The notes beneath the pieces are model-generated. The model did no database searches. It was not told the origin of the DNA and saw only the letters and a list, made by a program, of their open reading frames with translations. Positions 9,572 to 19,334 of a stretch of DNA of 64,000 nt are shown one piece after another. Position 1 is the first letter of the stretch; the number at the start of each line of letters is the position of its first letter. The position numbers and the translations under genes are program-made. The stretch covers positions 99,952 through 163,951 of the forward strand of contig NZ_CANTZW010000005.1 in the NCBI RefSeq assembly GCF_947855115.1, read 5' to 3'. Origin of the DNA: an uncultured Parabacteroides sp. Lineage in GTDB: Bacteria > Bacteroidota > Bacteroidia > Bacteroidales > Tannerellaceae.

Positions 9572-10744
9572 ATGATGAGGAGGAGATTGTTTCTTTTTTT
9601 ATGTGTGTTGGTGATTGGTCTGGCGGGGCAAGCTCAAACCCAATCTGTCCGGAACGAAGACACGGATAATTTGTATAAGATGCTGAAACAAATAGTTCGT
9701 GACCGGAAAATCATGTTTGGCATGGCGAACCCTACTACGATCGGTTATGCCTCTGGGCCTTTGAACACTGATTATCACTCCTCGGACTGCAAAGATATCA
9801 CGGGCGACCATCCGGGTTTTCATGAGAGTGATTTTATGTGGTACGAGGAGAATCCGGATTTCCGGCATACGGATGTCAAGGCGATGAGGGCCGCTTGGGA
9901 TCGGGGAGCGGTCATCGGGTATTGCTGGCATTTGGCGGGGCCTCGTTCGAAGGGGTTTTACGTTGAGAGTGAGGGAAGACGGAGTGAAGACTACAATCTG
10001 GCATCAGAGATTGTCTCGAATCCGGACCGGACGGAAAATCGGTTCCTGGATTGGTATTTAACTCGTTTTGATGAATTGGCGATCCCTGTTTTTAAAGAAT
10101 TGGGTTGCCCGGTGGTATTCCGCCCGTTTCACGAAATGACCGGCGATTGGTTCTGGTGGGGCAAACAAGTCGGAGCGGAGGTTTACGTCAAGTTGTATCG
10201 TTTGACCGTGGATTATCTGCGCTCCCAAGGGGTTGATAACCTTTTGTATTGTTGGGCTCCGGACAAGTTTGTCGATTTCTCGTTTTATCCGGGAGATGAG
10301 TATGTGGATATTCTGGGACTGGATATTTATGAACCGGGACTTACCGAGTTTTATCCGAAAGAGAAGTTGATCGAGAACCTCACGATCATCTGTGATTATG
10401 CCGCTGAACATGATAAAGTAGCGGTCTGGTCGGAGGTTGGATGCCGGCCGACGGACGATGGTGTATCCCGCTATCCGGAGCAATATCCCGATTTTTGGAC
10501 TACTTATGTTTTCGATATTTTGCGGGATCACCCGGAGGCAGGGCGTGTCGCTTGGGTAGAGAGTTGGTATAACGCGGATTGGAAAAACGATTTCTCATCA
10601 TCACCTTATATTCCGTATAAAGGTATGAAAAAGAAAAGGAAAAACGGTAGAAAGGCTACCCGGGATTTTATCAAGATGTATAAATATCCTTATACGTTGT
10701 TTGAAAGTAACATTAAATCATATAAGCGAAAATTTAATCTATAA
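9572..10744 (+). CDS. GH26 endo-beta-1,4-mannanase-like glycoside hydrolase
   Basis: 390 residues with a signal peptide ending near AGQAQ. The GH26 acid/base motif RPFHEMTGDWFWWG places Glu188 as the proton donor, and VWSEVG places Glu288 as the nucleophile; a spacing of 100 residues is typical of the family. The GH26 substrate-cleft motif YCWAPD is also visible. Family members hydrolyse beta-1,4-mannan or galactomannan. No lipobox Cys follows the signal, so it is probably periplasmic and trims imported oligosaccharides. It is the last gene of the operon, 13 bases after the lipoprotein, and is followed by a strong terminator. The locus lacks a GH130 phosphorylase or a GH36 galactosidase, so downstream steps must be encoded elsewhere. 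Confidence 0.88.
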   Translation: MMRRRLFLFLCVLVIGLAGQAQTQSVRNEDTDNLYKMLKQIVRDRKIMFGMANPTTIGYASGPLNTDYHSSDCKDITGDHPGFHESDFMWYEENPDFRHTDVKAMRAAWDRGAVIGYCWHLAGPRSKGFYVESEGRRSEDYNLASEIVSNPDRTENRFLDWYLTRFDELAIPVFKELGCPVVFRPFHEMTGDWFWWGKQVGAEVYVKLYRLTVDYLRSQGVDNLLYCWAPDKFVDFSFYPGDEYVDILGLDIYEPGLTEFYPKEKLIENLTIICDYAAEHDKVAVWSEVGCRPTDDGVSRYPEQYPDFWTTYVFDILRDHPEAGRVAWVESWYNADWKNDFSSSPYIPYKGMKKKRKNGRKATRDFIKMYKYPYTLFESNIKSYKRKFNL

Positions 10745-10753
10745 CCTTGGCTG

Positions 10754-10788
10754 AAGCCGCTTTAGTTTAATCTAAGGCGGCTTTTTTC
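10754..10788 (+). terminator. Rho-independent terminator of the mannan operon
   Basis: A 12-bp stem (AAGCCGCTTTAG against CTAAGGCGGCTT, one G-T pair) with a 6-base loop is followed by a T run at 10784-10787. It closes the susC-GH26 operon just upstream of ruvB. Confidence 0.88.
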
Positions 10789-10849
10789 TTTCTAGGGGAA
10801 ACCCCGGTTGGTATTTACGTATTTGGTTTCCGTTTTCGGTATAAGTCAT

Positions 10850-10857
10850 TATCTTTG
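10850..10857 (+). promoter_or_regulatory. -7 box of ruvB
   Basis: TATCTTTG fits TAnnTTTG exactly. A TTTG at 10822-10825 lies somewhat far upstream. Transcription would start near 10862-10865, which argues against any start codon upstream of 10865. Confidence 0.6.
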
Positions 10858-10876
10858 CAAGTCAATGAACGTGAAT

Positions 10877-11902
10877 ATGGAAGATGATTTTGATATAAGG
10901 GATACCCGGGTGCCGGAAAACGAGCGGGAGTACGAGAACGTGCTCCGGCCGCTATCGCTCCGCGATTTCAGCGGGCAGGCGAAGGTGGTGGAGAACCTGA
11001 AGGTGTTCGTTATGGCTGCCCGCATGCGTAAGGAGGCGCTGGATCATGTGCTTTTGCACGGGCCTCCCGGATTGGGAAAGACGACGTTGTCGAATATTAT
11101 AGCGAACGAGTTGGGGGTTGGTTTCAAGGTCACGTCGGGGCCGGTGCTGGATAAGCCGGGAGATCTGGCCGGGGTATTGACCTCGCTGGAGAAGAACGAC
11201 GTGCTTTTTATCGATGAGATTCACCGGTTGAGCCCGATCGTGGAGGAATACTTGTATTCCGCTATGGAGGATTACCGGATCGATATCGTGATCGATAAGG
11301 GGCCGAGCGCGCGCTCGATACAGATCGATTTGGCTCCGTTTACCTTGATTGGGGCTACAACCCGTAGCGGCTTGCTGACCAGCCCGCTACGTGCCCGTTT
11401 CGGTATTAATATGCACTTGGAGTATTATGATATGGAGACGCTGACGAAGATCGTGCTCCGTAGTGCTAATATCTTGAACGTAAAATGCGAGTTGAACGCC
11501 GCTAGGGAGATCGCTTCCCGTAGCCGGGGTACGCCTCGTATCGCCAACGCCTTGTTGCGCCGTGTACGTGATTTCGCCCAGGTAAAAGGAAACGGGGATA
11601 TCGATAAGGCGATCGCTTGCTTCTCTCTGGAGGCGCTGAATATAGACCGGTATGGCTTAGACCAGATCGATAATAAGTTGCTGACGACGATCATTGATAA
11701 ATTCAAGGGAGGCCCGGTAGGACTGACGACTATCGCCACGGCTTTGGGCGAGGACCCCGGAACGCTAGAGGAGGTGTACGAGCCTTTCTTGATCAAGGAA
11801 GGCTTTATCAAACGCACACCCCGCGGTCGGGAGGTCACCGATTTGGCCTATACCCATCTGGGACGTAGCCGGGTGGGAGAGCAAGGTTTTTTATTTGATT
11901 AG
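10877..11902 (+). CDS. ruvB: Holliday junction branch migration helicase RuvB
   Basis: AAA+ motor of the RuvAB complex, which drives branch migration of Holliday junctions in recombinational repair. Visible motifs are Walker [12 protein letters not shown], Walker [10 protein letters not shown], sensor 1 LIGATTRSG, the arginine-finger region SPLRARFG and the C-terminal winged helix ([18 protein letters not shown]). The frame is open back to 10808, but the -7 box at 10850-10857 makes the ATG at 10877 (341 residues, MEDDFDIRD) or 10865 (345 residues) the realistic start. 341 residues matches the usual family length. The flippase gene follows 11 bases downstream and is probably co-transcribed. 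Confidence 0.97.
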   Translation: MEDDFDIRDTRVPENEREYENVLRPLSLRDFSGQAKVVENLKVFVMAARMRKEALDHVLLHGPPGLGKTTLSNIIANELGVGFKVTSGPVLDKPGDLAGVLTSLEKNDVLFIDEIHRLSPIVEEYLYSAMEDYRIDIVIDKGPSARSIQIDLAPFTLIGATTRSGLLTSPLRARFGINMHLEYYDMETLTKIVLRSANILNVKCELNAAREIASRSRGTPRIANALLRRVRDFAQVKGNGDIDKAIACFSLEALNIDRYGLDQIDNKLLTTIIDKFKGGPVGLTTIATALGEDPGTLEEVYEPFLIKEGFIKRTPRGREVTDLAYTHLGRSRVGEQGFLFD

Positions 11903-11913
11903 ACGGATACGAT

Positions 11914-13410
11914 ATGGCAGGAGGAATGAAGCGGCTCGCTAAAGAGACGGCTGTTTATGGATTGAGTAGTATAGTGGGGCGTTTCCTGAATTGGATGTTG
12001 GTGCCGATGTACACGCGTGTGTTGGCCGGGACAGGGGATTATGGGATCGTGACGAATTTATATGGTTGGACAGCCTTGTTGCTGGTCTTGCTTACCTATG
12101 GCATGGAGACGGGGTTCTTCCGTTTCATCAATAAGAAAGAGGAGCAAGAGCCGATGCGGGTGTATGCTTCCGTGCTGTATTGCTTGCTGGGAAGTTCGGC
12201 GCTGTTTAGCGTAGCGGTTTTCGCCTTGTTGCCATCTATCAGTGCCGGTTTGGGATACGGCGACCATCCGGAGTATATCGGGATGATGGCGGGTATCGTG
12301 GCGGTAGACGCTTTTTGTTGCATTCCGTTCGCTTATCTTCGGTATAAGGGGAAAGCATGGCGTTTCGCCGGGATTAAGCTGCTGAGTATTTTCTTGAATA
12401 TTATCTTGAATATATTCTTCTTGATCGCTTGTCCGTGGTTGCATACGCATTATCCGGAGGTGATAAGCTGGTTCTATCGTCCGGATTATGGGGTAGGCTA
12501 TGTATTCGTGGCGAACGTGTTTACGACACTGGTGACCTTATTGTTTTTGATCCCGGATATCCTACCGGGTATGCGGGCGAAAGCAGACGGAACGGTCTTG
12601 AGACAAATCTTGCGTTATTCCTTCCCGATCCTGATTCTGGGTATTGCCGGTATCTTTAACCAAACGGCGGATAAGATCCTGTTTCCATTCTTGTTTGATG
12701 ACAAGGAGTACGCGAACGAGCAATTGGGTATATACGGCGCGTGCTTCAAGATCGCCGTGGTGATGGTGATGTTCACGCAGGCTTTCCGGTATGCCTATGA
12801 ACCGTTTATTTTCGCTAAAAACAAGAGTGATGATAATAAGAAAGCCTACTCGGAAGCGATGAAATATTTCATCATATTCGCTTTGCTCATCTTCCTCGGG
12901 GTGATGTTTTATATCGATATCTTGAAGTACTTTGTCGGGCCGGCCTATTATCCCGGATTACGGGTAGTGCCGATCGTGATGCTGGGCGAGTTGTTCTTCG
13001 GTATTTATTTCAACCTCTCTTTATGGTATAAATTGATCGACCAGACGCGGTGGGGCGCTTACTTCTCTACGATCGGATGTGTGGCGACGGTCTCTATCAT
13101 CTTGCTGCTGGGGCCTTCGTATGGTTATATGGCTTGCGCGTGGGCGTCGTTCTCCTGCAATTTATTGATGATGCTTTTATCCTATTTCGTGGGACAAAAG
13201 AAATTCCCGATCGAGTACGACCTGAAATCCGCTTTTCTTTATTTCGGGGTGGCGGCGGTGTTATACGTGGCAGGCACGGCGTTGCCGATACGGTCTGAAT
13301 GGCTCCGGCTGGGATACCGCACGATCTTGTTATGCGTATACGTAGCGTTTATGGTCAAAAGAGATTTACCTTTGCGGGAACTTCCATACGTAGGGCGTTT
13401 CTTCCGTTAA
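11914..13410 (+). CDS. Polysaccharide/lipid-linked oligosaccharide flippase (Wzx/MATE-like)
   Basis: 498 residues with about 14 hydrophobic segments and the N-terminal pattern of polysaccharide biosynthesis exporters (KETAVYGLSSIVGRFLNWML). Members of this MOP-superfamily branch flip lipid-linked sugars across the inner membrane for cell-surface polysaccharide or O-antigen assembly. It follows ruvB by 11 bases. Its 3' end overlaps the convergent histidine kinase gene by 4 bases. No glycosyltransferases are nearby, so the cargo cannot be predicted. Confidence 0.85.
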   Translation: MAGGMKRLAKETAVYGLSSIVGRFLNWMLVPMYTRVLAGTGDYGIVTNLYGWTALLLVLLTYGMETGFFRFINKKEEQEPMRVYASVLYCLLGSSALFSVAVFALLPSISAGLGYGDHPEYIGMMAGIVAVDAFCCIPFAYLRYKGKAWRFAGIKLLSIFLNIILNIFFLIACPWLHTHYPEVISWFYRPDYGVGYVFVANVFTTLVTLLFLIPDILPGMRAKADGTVLRQILRYSFPILILGIAGIFNQTADKILFPFLFDDKEYANEQLGIYGACFKIAVVMVMFTQAFRYAYEPFIFAKNKSDDNKKAYSEAMKYFIIFALLIFLGVMFYIDILKYFVGPAYYPGLRVVPIVMLGELFFGIYFNLSLWYKLIDQTRWGAYFSTIGCVATVSIILLLGPSYGYMACAWASFSCNLLMMLLSYFVGQKKFPIEYDLKSAFLYFGVAAVLYVAGTALPIRSEWLRLGYRTILLCVYVAFMVKRDLPLRELPYVGRFFR

Positions 13411-15494
13411 TCGGAAGATCCGGAAGGCTTGGACGGTGTGGTGATCGGCATCGTGATCACGAAACGAGAACCTTCTGTATAAGATGGGTCTGTTTTTATT
13501 TGACCGTTTAGCCGGTTAACGATCAGGCGGCACAGATAAAGTCCTAGGCCCGATCCGGGTATGAAGTCGTTGGTTTTCGTGAAACGCTCGAATATCCATT
13601 CCTGTTTATCTTGAGGGATGCCACATCCCGTATCTGTCACCGACAGAGTCATTTGATTGGCTCCGTTATCCAAGTGGTACGCGAGCGTGATGCTTCCTTT
13701 CTCCGTGAATTTATTTGCGTTTGCCAGCAGGTGCGAGATGATCAGGCTGAAATAAGTGCGGTTGGTCAAGATCATATCATTCTCCTTGTCTCCTTCCACC
13801 ACATAGCTGATCTCCGGCTTCTCTTGGTATTTTTTTACCTGCTGCATCTCATGTAGGCAAAGCTCATGGATATGCGTGGGGACAAGCGGGAGGGAATCAT
13901 CGCCGCTATCGAGCTGGGCGATCTCAAGGAGGTTGTTCAGCATGGAGGTTAAATGGTAACAGTTCTCATAGATAATACGGCTGAAGGCCTGTTTCTCGCT
14001 CATGGGGATATCCTCGTTGGTGATTAACTCCGAGAAACCGTTGATGGCGTTTAAAGGAGTCCGTATCTCGTGTGACATGTTCCGGATGAACGCGGTTTTC
14101 ATTTCCTCGCTTTCTTGTGCTTTCCGGTTCGCGACCAAGACTTGCTCGTTCGATTTTTGTAATGCCTGATAAAGGGATCTCATTTTGCCTAACCGGAAAA
14201 AGATGTAGAACACGGCGCATAAAGCCATAAGCAATAAGGAGATATATAGGTAATTCTCTTTCTTGCTTTCCTGTAGTTTCAATTCCAATGTTCTCTTCTC
14301 GATCACCAATTCGTTCGCCCCTTTCTCGATCTCCAGGTTCTCCATTTTTTTCCTGAGCTCTTCCGTACGCAAGGTATCTAGCAAGACCGCGTACTCCTTG
14401 GAGGTCTCGTATGCCTCCTTGTACATCCGGAGGCTGTCGTAGGCGGCGGCTTTCGCGGATACATAAGCGATTACATGTTCCTTGTAAAGTGGTATTTGTT
14501 TGGAGAAATTGATCAAAGAGTCACTGAACTCGATGAATTTCTTATAGTCTTTTATGCCGAGGTAATAATTCGCCGAGGTATAGTAATGCTCATATTCCGG
14601 GGCGGCGCTGGCCGATTCCGGATAAGCCTTCAGCAGGTTCAGGAACTCATGGTAATAAGAGGAAGCCAAATCCTTTCCGATAGCCTCGGCGCTGATGGCG
14701 AGGCTTGAATAAGCGCTTAATAAGTGGCGTTTGTTGATCGCGTGAGGACGTGTGCTCATCTCCGAGGTATTGGAGTAAGCCAGGATCGTATTTAAATAAC
14801 GGGTAGCGTATTGTGCTCGTTCCCGGGAATCTTTGGCATAGGCGCACAACATGAAATAGGTATTGGGTAAGAAGTTGTATGCGTACCGTAGGGGAAGTTT
14901 CTCTGCCGTGGCCAAGACATTATCGAAATATTCTTTTCCTTGCTTGAAATCCTCTTTCAGCATATTTTCTTCCATGACGCTGTTGCTGACGGCCATGCCG
15001 AGTATGTAGTTGCAGGCTATCCTTTCATAGGGCGATAATTTGTCCGGTTCTTCCAGCTTGAACAGGCAGTTCGTGAGAATTTTCCTTCTTGGCTCTCCGG
15101 ACATGTAGAATATGACACGGGTGTCTTGGATCATTCTCATGAATGATATCAGGCTGGTTCTCGCCTCACCCTTGAGTTCCTGCTCGGCCTTGGCGAGGTA
15201 GATATTCGCGCTATCGGTCTGGTCCGTGTTGATGTAACGCCGGAGGATCTCGGTCAGCGCGGCTTCTTTGTAGTAATTGTCATTTGCTTTTAAGGCCTCC
15301 TCGTAGAGCTGTTTGGCGTTTACTAATATGTCGTCGTTTCGCGAGAGATCCATTAAATTGGTAAGGATTTCCAACCTTGAGCGTTCGGTGGTCGCTTTTC
15401 GCGAAGCGTTCCGGAGTGAGTCGGGAATGATCGTTTGTGATGAAACGACAAGGGACATGAACAATAAGCATACGGGTATAAGATATCGTTTCAT
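13407..15494 (-). CDS. TPR-containing sensor histidine kinase
   Basis: 695 residues: signal peptide (to about VVSSQ, residue 20), TPR-like helical repeats across about 25-390, a coiled coil, one membrane segment (YLYISLLLMALCAVFYIFF, about 415-435), then the kinase. The HisKA H-box is FIRNMSHEIRTPLNAINGF and the ATPase has DTGCGIPQ and GSGLGLYLC. No receiver or DNA-binding domain is attached and no response regulator is adjacent, so the partner is unknown. The periplasmic TPR array is a common sensor design in Bacteroidetes. It has its own -7 box and is divergent from the DUF389 gene. Confidence 0.9.
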   Translation of the reverse strand: MKRYLIPVCLLFMSLVVSSQTIIPDSLRNASRKATTERSRLEILTNLMDLSRNDDILVNAKQLYEEALKANDNYYKEAALTEILRRYINTDQTDSANIYLAKAEQELKGEARTSLISFMRMIQDTRVIFYMSGEPRRKILTNCLFKLEEPDKLSPYERIACNYILGMAVSNSVMEENMLKEDFKQGKEYFDNVLATAEKLPLRYAYNFLPNTYFMLCAYAKDSRERAQYATRYLNTILAYSNTSEMSTRPHAINKRHLLSAYSSLAISAEAIGKDLASSYYHEFLNLLKAYPESASAAPEYEHYYTSANYYLGIKDYKKFIEFSDSLINFSKQIPLYKEHVIAYVSAKAAAYDSLRMYKEAYETSKEYAVLLDTLRTEELRKKMENLEIEKGANELVIEKRTLELKLQESKKENYLYISLLLMALCAVFYIFFRLGKMRSLYQALQKSNEQVLVANRKAQESEEMKTAFIRNMSHEIRTPLNAINGFSELITNEDIPMSEKQAFSRIIYENCYHLTSMLNNLLEIAQLDSGDDSLPLVPTHIHELCLHEMQQVKKYQEKPEISYVVEGDKENDMILTNRTYFSLIISHLLANANKFTEKGSITLAYHLDNGANQMTLSVTDTGCGIPQDKQEWIFERFTKTNDFIPGSGLGLYLCRLIVNRLNGQIKTDPSYTEGSRFVITMPITTPSKPSGSSD

Positions 15495-15534
15495 ACAAAT
15501 GGAACCTCTTTTTGTCTTTGTTATGTTGTAAATG

Positions 15535-15542
15535 CAAATATA
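15535..15542 (-). promoter_or_regulatory. -7 box of the TPR histidine kinase gene
   Basis: Reads TATATTTG on the minus strand, 41 bases before the start codon at 15494. It belongs to a divergent promoter region with the box at 15597. Confidence 0.5.
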
Positions 15543-15596
15543 CGTAATATCGCTATAAAAAAGCCCTTAAATAGCTAGAAAAACAAACAATTGGAA

Positions 15597-15604
15597 TATC
15601 TTTG
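15597..15604 (+). promoter_or_regulatory. -7 box of the DUF389 gene
   Basis: TATCTTTG, an exact TAnnTTTG match, 28 bases before the DUF389 start codon. Confidence 0.6.
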
Positions 15605-15632
15605 CACAAATATGGAACAAGATTAATACCGC

Positions 15633-16991
15633 ATGGAAAAAGGATTGCTACATAAACAGGTTATGGATTTTTTTGTCCGTAATTTTGATGTCCGGCAAGA
15701 GAAAGAGGACGAACTGGACACGATAGAATCTATCAAGAAAGGAATCGAATTTAAGGGGACAAATTTATGGGTACTTATTTTCGCTACGTTCGTGGCCTCT
15801 CTCGGATTGAATACGAACTCTACAGCCGTGATTATCGGCGCTATGTTAATCTCTCCGTTGATGGGCCCGATCATGGGATTCGGGTTGGGATTGGGGATTT
15901 CCGATTTCGAGTTGATCAAGCGCTCGTTTCGAAATTTCGCTACCGCCACTGTTTTTAGTGTAATCACTTCGACCCTGTATTTCTTGATTTCTCCGATCAG
16001 CGAGGCGCAAAGCGAGTTGCTCGCCCGTACGCAGCCTACGGTATATGACGTGTTGATCGCCTTCTTCGGCGGTTTGGCGGGTATCGTGGCTAGCTCGACG
16101 AAGAGCAAGGGTAACGTGATTCCGGGCGTGGCTATCGCTACGGCTTTGATGCCACCGCTTTGTACGGCCGGATTCGGGCTGGCGAGTGGTAATTTGTATT
16201 ACTTTTTCGGCGCGTTTTATTTGTATTTTATCAATACGGTTTTTATCAGTCTGGCTACTTTTCTGGTCGTTCGCTTGTTGAAATATCCGAAAAAGGTTTT
16301 CTTGGATAAGCAAAGGGAAAAAATCGTGACCCGCTATGTCGGTATCATTGTTTTTTTCACGATCGTACCAAGTCTTTTCTTGAGTTATAACTTGATTCGG
16401 AGCAGTTATTTCAATGAACGGGTGCGCAATTTCGTATCGGAGGAGCTGACTTTCCCGAATACGCAAATCCTGAACAAGGTCGTTACGGATACGAGCGAGA
16501 AAAAGGAAGTGAAAGTAGTCTTGATCGGCCAGATGGTACCCGATGAGATGATCGCTAACGCCCGGGCCAAACTGCCTAGGTATGGGCTGGAAGATGTGCA
16601 TCTGATCGTACAACAAGGTTTCGGACAGGAGGCCACGGATATCAACGAGCTGAAAAGCCTGTTGATGCAAGATTTGTATAAGAATAGCGAAGAGGTGCTG
16701 CGTGCGCAGACTATCCAGATCGACTCTCTGAAACGGCAGGTCGACAAATATCAGAGTTATCGGCGTTTGACATCCGAGCTGATCCCGGAGATGAAAGTCC
16801 TTTTCCCTTATGTGGTTGAGGCTTCTTGCTCGAATACGTATATCGTGAATACGGAGACGGCGAAACCGGATACGGTTATGCTGGTTTACCTGAAAAGTAA
16901 GATGGTCATAAAGGAGGTGGAGCGCAAGAAGATCAAGGAATGGCTATCGGCTCGCGTGGAAATGGAAAATATTAAATTACTAATCGAATAA
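15633..16991 (+). CDS. DUF389 family inner-membrane protein
   Basis: 452 residues. Six or so membrane helices occupy about 45-260 and contain the DUF389 signatures AVIIGAMLISPLMGPIMGFGLG, split here as IIGAMLISPLMGPI and GFGLGLGI, and IATALMPPLCTAGFGLASG. A soluble C-terminal region of about 190 residues follows, with a coiled coil (SLKRQVDKYQSYRR). The biochemical role of DUF389 proteins is not established. The S46 peptidase gene begins 20 bases downstream, so the two may be one transcript. Confidence 0.88.
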   Translation: MEKGLLHKQVMDFFVRNFDVRQEKEDELDTIESIKKGIEFKGTNLWVLIFATFVASLGLNTNSTAVIIGAMLISPLMGPIMGFGLGLGISDFELIKRSFRNFATATVFSVITSTLYFLISPISEAQSELLARTQPTVYDVLIAFFGGLAGIVASSTKSKGNVIPGVAIATALMPPLCTAGFGLASGNLYYFFGAFYLYFINTVFISLATFLVVRLLKYPKKVFLDKQREKIVTRYVGIIVFFTIVPSLFLSYNLIRSSYFNERVRNFVSEELTFPNTQILNKVVTDTSEKKEVKVVLIGQMVPDEMIANARAKLPRYGLEDVHLIVQQGFGQEATDINELKSLLMQDLYKNSEEVLRAQTIQIDSLKRQVDKYQSYRRLTSELIPEMKVLFPYVVEASCSNTYIVNTETAKPDTVMLVYLKSKMVIKEVERKKIKEWLSARVEMENIKLLIE

Positions 16992-17011
16992 TTTAGACTA
17001 ATAAGAGTAGA

Positions 17012-19153
17012 ATGAAGTTGATGAAAAGAGTGTGGGCGGCTTTGTTGCTTTTAGCCGCTTCCGGCCAGTTATATGCCGATGAGGGCATGTGGGTGCTGAA
17101 GGAGTTAAATAAGCAGAATTTGGCGAGAATGGCCGAGTTGGGTTTTACTCCATCCTATGATCAGTTGTATAGTGAGACAAATCCTTGCGTGGCGAACGCC
17201 GTGGTAATCTTCGGAGGGGGATGTACCGGTATTACGGTCTCTAACGAGGGGTTGATCTTCACGAATCATCATTGTGGTTTCGGGGCTATCCAGCAGTTGA
17301 GTAGCGTGGAGCATGATTACCTGAAAGATGGTTTCGTCTCCCAAAGTAAGCAAGAAGAACTTCCGGTTCCGGGCCTGACGGTACGTTACCTGAGAGAGAC
17401 TGTAGACGTGAGTGATCGTATTAACAGCCAGATCTCCGGCATTGAGGATGAGTTCCAGCGTTTGTCGGCGGCTGATTCTATCGGCCGTGTGATTTGTGAT
17501 TCCGTGGGGAATAATGAGTTCCTGGCGGCCGATGTCGTTCCTTTCTATAGTAATAACAAATATTTCTTGGTGGTGTACGATGTTTATCGCGACGTGCGTA
17601 TGGTTTTCGCCCCGCCTAGTTCTATCGGTAAGTTTGGCGGCGATACGGATAACTGGATGTGGCCCCGCCATACCGGTGATTTTTCCGTGTTCCGTGTGTA
17701 CGCCAACGCAGATAATAAACCTGCGGAATACAATGCGAATAATAAACCTTATACCCCGAGATATGTGGCCGAGGTGTCTATGCAAGGGTATCAAGATAAG
17801 GATTATGCCATGACAATCGGCTTTCCGGGAAGCACGGATCGTTATTTGTGCTCTTGGGGCGTGCGACAGCGTATCGAGAATAGCAATAAGCCCCGTATCG
17901 AGGTACGCGGCATCAAACAGGGCATCTGGAAAGAGGCGATGTCGGCTAGCGATGAGGTTCGTATCAAATATGCTTCCAAGTATGCGGGCAGCTCCAATTA
18001 TTGGAAGAACTCGATCGGCATGAATAAAGGATTGGCGAATCTAAACGTGATCGAACGTAAGCGTGCGGAAGAGACGGCTTTTGCGGATTGGGTAGCGAAA
18101 GACCAGGCCCGGGTCGCTAAATATGGCGAGGTCTTGAACCTGCTGGAGAAAGGGTATACCTCGACCGATAAGTACAGGGAGGCTTTGACCTATTTGAACG
18201 AGGCGTTCTCTAGCGGTGCGGAGATTATCCGTTTGGCCCGTATGGTACAAGCCGTGGATATAAACGGGGCGACTCCGGAAGAGATCGATATCTTCCTGGA
18301 AGATCGTATCCAGCCGTTCTTCAAGGATTACGAGCCGTCATTAGACCGGAAAGTATTGGCCGCTATGATGAAGATCGTAAAAGAGCGTGTGTCTCCGGAG
18401 TTCTTGCCGGATATCTATACGAGTGTAGACAAGAAATACAAGGGAAATTATGAGAAATATGCGGCAGATGTATTTAAGAAAACTACCTTGTTGTCGTACG
18501 ACAAGATTGTCGGGATGTTGAGAAACCCGAAGCAATATGAGAAATTGAGGAAAGATCCGGCGGCAGAGCTGAGCCTGTCCGTATTGGTATCTATCTTCCA
18601 GCTACAGCAATTGATGGGAGACGCGGAGTATGATATCGCCAAGGGAGAGCGTTTGTACTTCGCTGGCTTGAAGGAGATGTATCCGGAGAAGGCCTTGTCT
18701 TCCGACGCCAATTTCACGATGCGCCTGAGCTATGGTTCTATCGGAGGATATCGCCCTTATGATGCCGCGTGGTACAATTATTATTCCACGGATAAAGGTA
18801 TCTTGGAGAAAGAAGACCCGACGAGCGATGAGTTCTGGGTACAACCGGAAATATTGGATCTGGTTCGTAGCCGCGATTTCGGCCCTTACGCGAATGAGAA
18901 AGGGGAGTTGCAGCTATGTTTCCTTTCGAACAATGATATTACCGGCGGTAATTCCGGTAGCCCGGTGTTCGATAAAAATGCCCGTTTGATCGGACTCGCT
19001 TTCGATGGTAACTGGGAGGCGATGAGTGGCGATATCGCTTTTGAGCCGGATTTGCAACGTTGCATCGGAGTGGATATCCGTTATGTCCTTTTCATGATCG
19101 ATAAATGGGGTAAATGCCCGAGGTTGATTGAGGAATTGAAATTGGTGAAGTAA
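17012..19153 (+). CDS. S46 family dipeptidyl-peptidase (DPP7-like)
   Basis: 713 residues with a signal peptide (to about LYADEG, residue 24). S46 enzymes are periplasmic serine exopeptidases that release dipeptides from peptide N termini in asaccharolytic and gut Bacteroidetes. The serine-protease pieces are visible: TNHHCG with His86/His87, the FGGDTDNWMWPRHTGDF signature, and GGNSGSP with Ser648. The residue after LAFD in LAFDGNWEAMSGD is Gly; family knowledge is that DPP7-type enzymes carry Gly at this specificity position and DPP11-type Arg. A preference for hydrophobic rather than acidic P1 residues is therefore favoured, with moderate certainty. It is followed by a long hairpin terminator. 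Confidence 0.9.
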   Translation: MKLMKRVWAALLLLAASGQLYADEGMWVLKELNKQNLARMAELGFTPSYDQLYSETNPCVANAVVIFGGGCTGITVSNEGLIFTNHHCGFGAIQQLSSVEHDYLKDGFVSQSKQEELPVPGLTVRYLRETVDVSDRINSQISGIEDEFQRLSAADSIGRVICDSVGNNEFLAADVVPFYSNNKYFLVVYDVYRDVRMVFAPPSSIGKFGGDTDNWMWPRHTGDFSVFRVYANADNKPAEYNANNKPYTPRYVAEVSMQGYQDKDYAMTIGFPGSTDRYLCSWGVRQRIENSNKPRIEVRGIKQGIWKEAMSASDEVRIKYASKYAGSSNYWKNSIGMNKGLANLNVIERKRAEETAFADWVAKDQARVAKYGEVLNLLEKGYTSTDKYREALTYLNEAFSSGAEIIRLARMVQAVDINGATPEEIDIFLEDRIQPFFKDYEPSLDRKVLAAMMKIVKERVSPEFLPDIYTSVDKKYKGNYEKYAADVFKKTTLLSYDKIVGMLRNPKQYEKLRKDPAAELSLSVLVSIFQLQQLMGDAEYDIAKGERLYFAGLKEMYPEKALSSDANFTMRLSYGSIGGYRPYDAAWYNYYSTDKGILEKEDPTSDEFWVQPEILDLVRSRDFGPYANEKGELQLCFLSNNDITGGNSGSPVFDKNARLIGLAFDGNWEAMSGDIAFEPDLQRCIGVDIRYVLFMIDKWGKCPRLIEELKLVK

Positions 19154-19187
19154 AAACGACTGCTATCCCAACTTTGTAATATTACAT

Positions 19188-19267
19188 AGCCAGCTTCATG
19201 GATTAAGTGAGATAACTTACTTTGGTATTTTAGTTAACTCACTTGGTCGATGAAGCTGGCTTATTTT
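19188..19267 (+). terminator. Long two-tier hairpin terminator after the S46 peptidase
   Basis: Outer arms AGCCAGCTTCAT (19188-19199) and ATGAAGCTGGCT (19250-19261) pair perfectly over 12 bp. After a 5x5 internal loop, inner arms AAGTGAGATAACT (19205-19217) and AGTTAACTCACTT (19232-19244) pair over 13 bp with one mismatch. A T-rich tail follows. It lies between convergent genes and may serve both directions. Confidence 0.85.
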
Positions 19268-19334
19268 TGTATCGCTTTTATTACCGGTTATTTCCGGTGA
19301 ATAAGGGTGAATCAAATATGATTCTTCAAGATAT

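Noticed and set aside
10808..10864. Longer N terminus for RuvB
   Set aside because: The extra 19 codons lie upstream of or across a consensus -7 promoter box and are absent from the usual family length.
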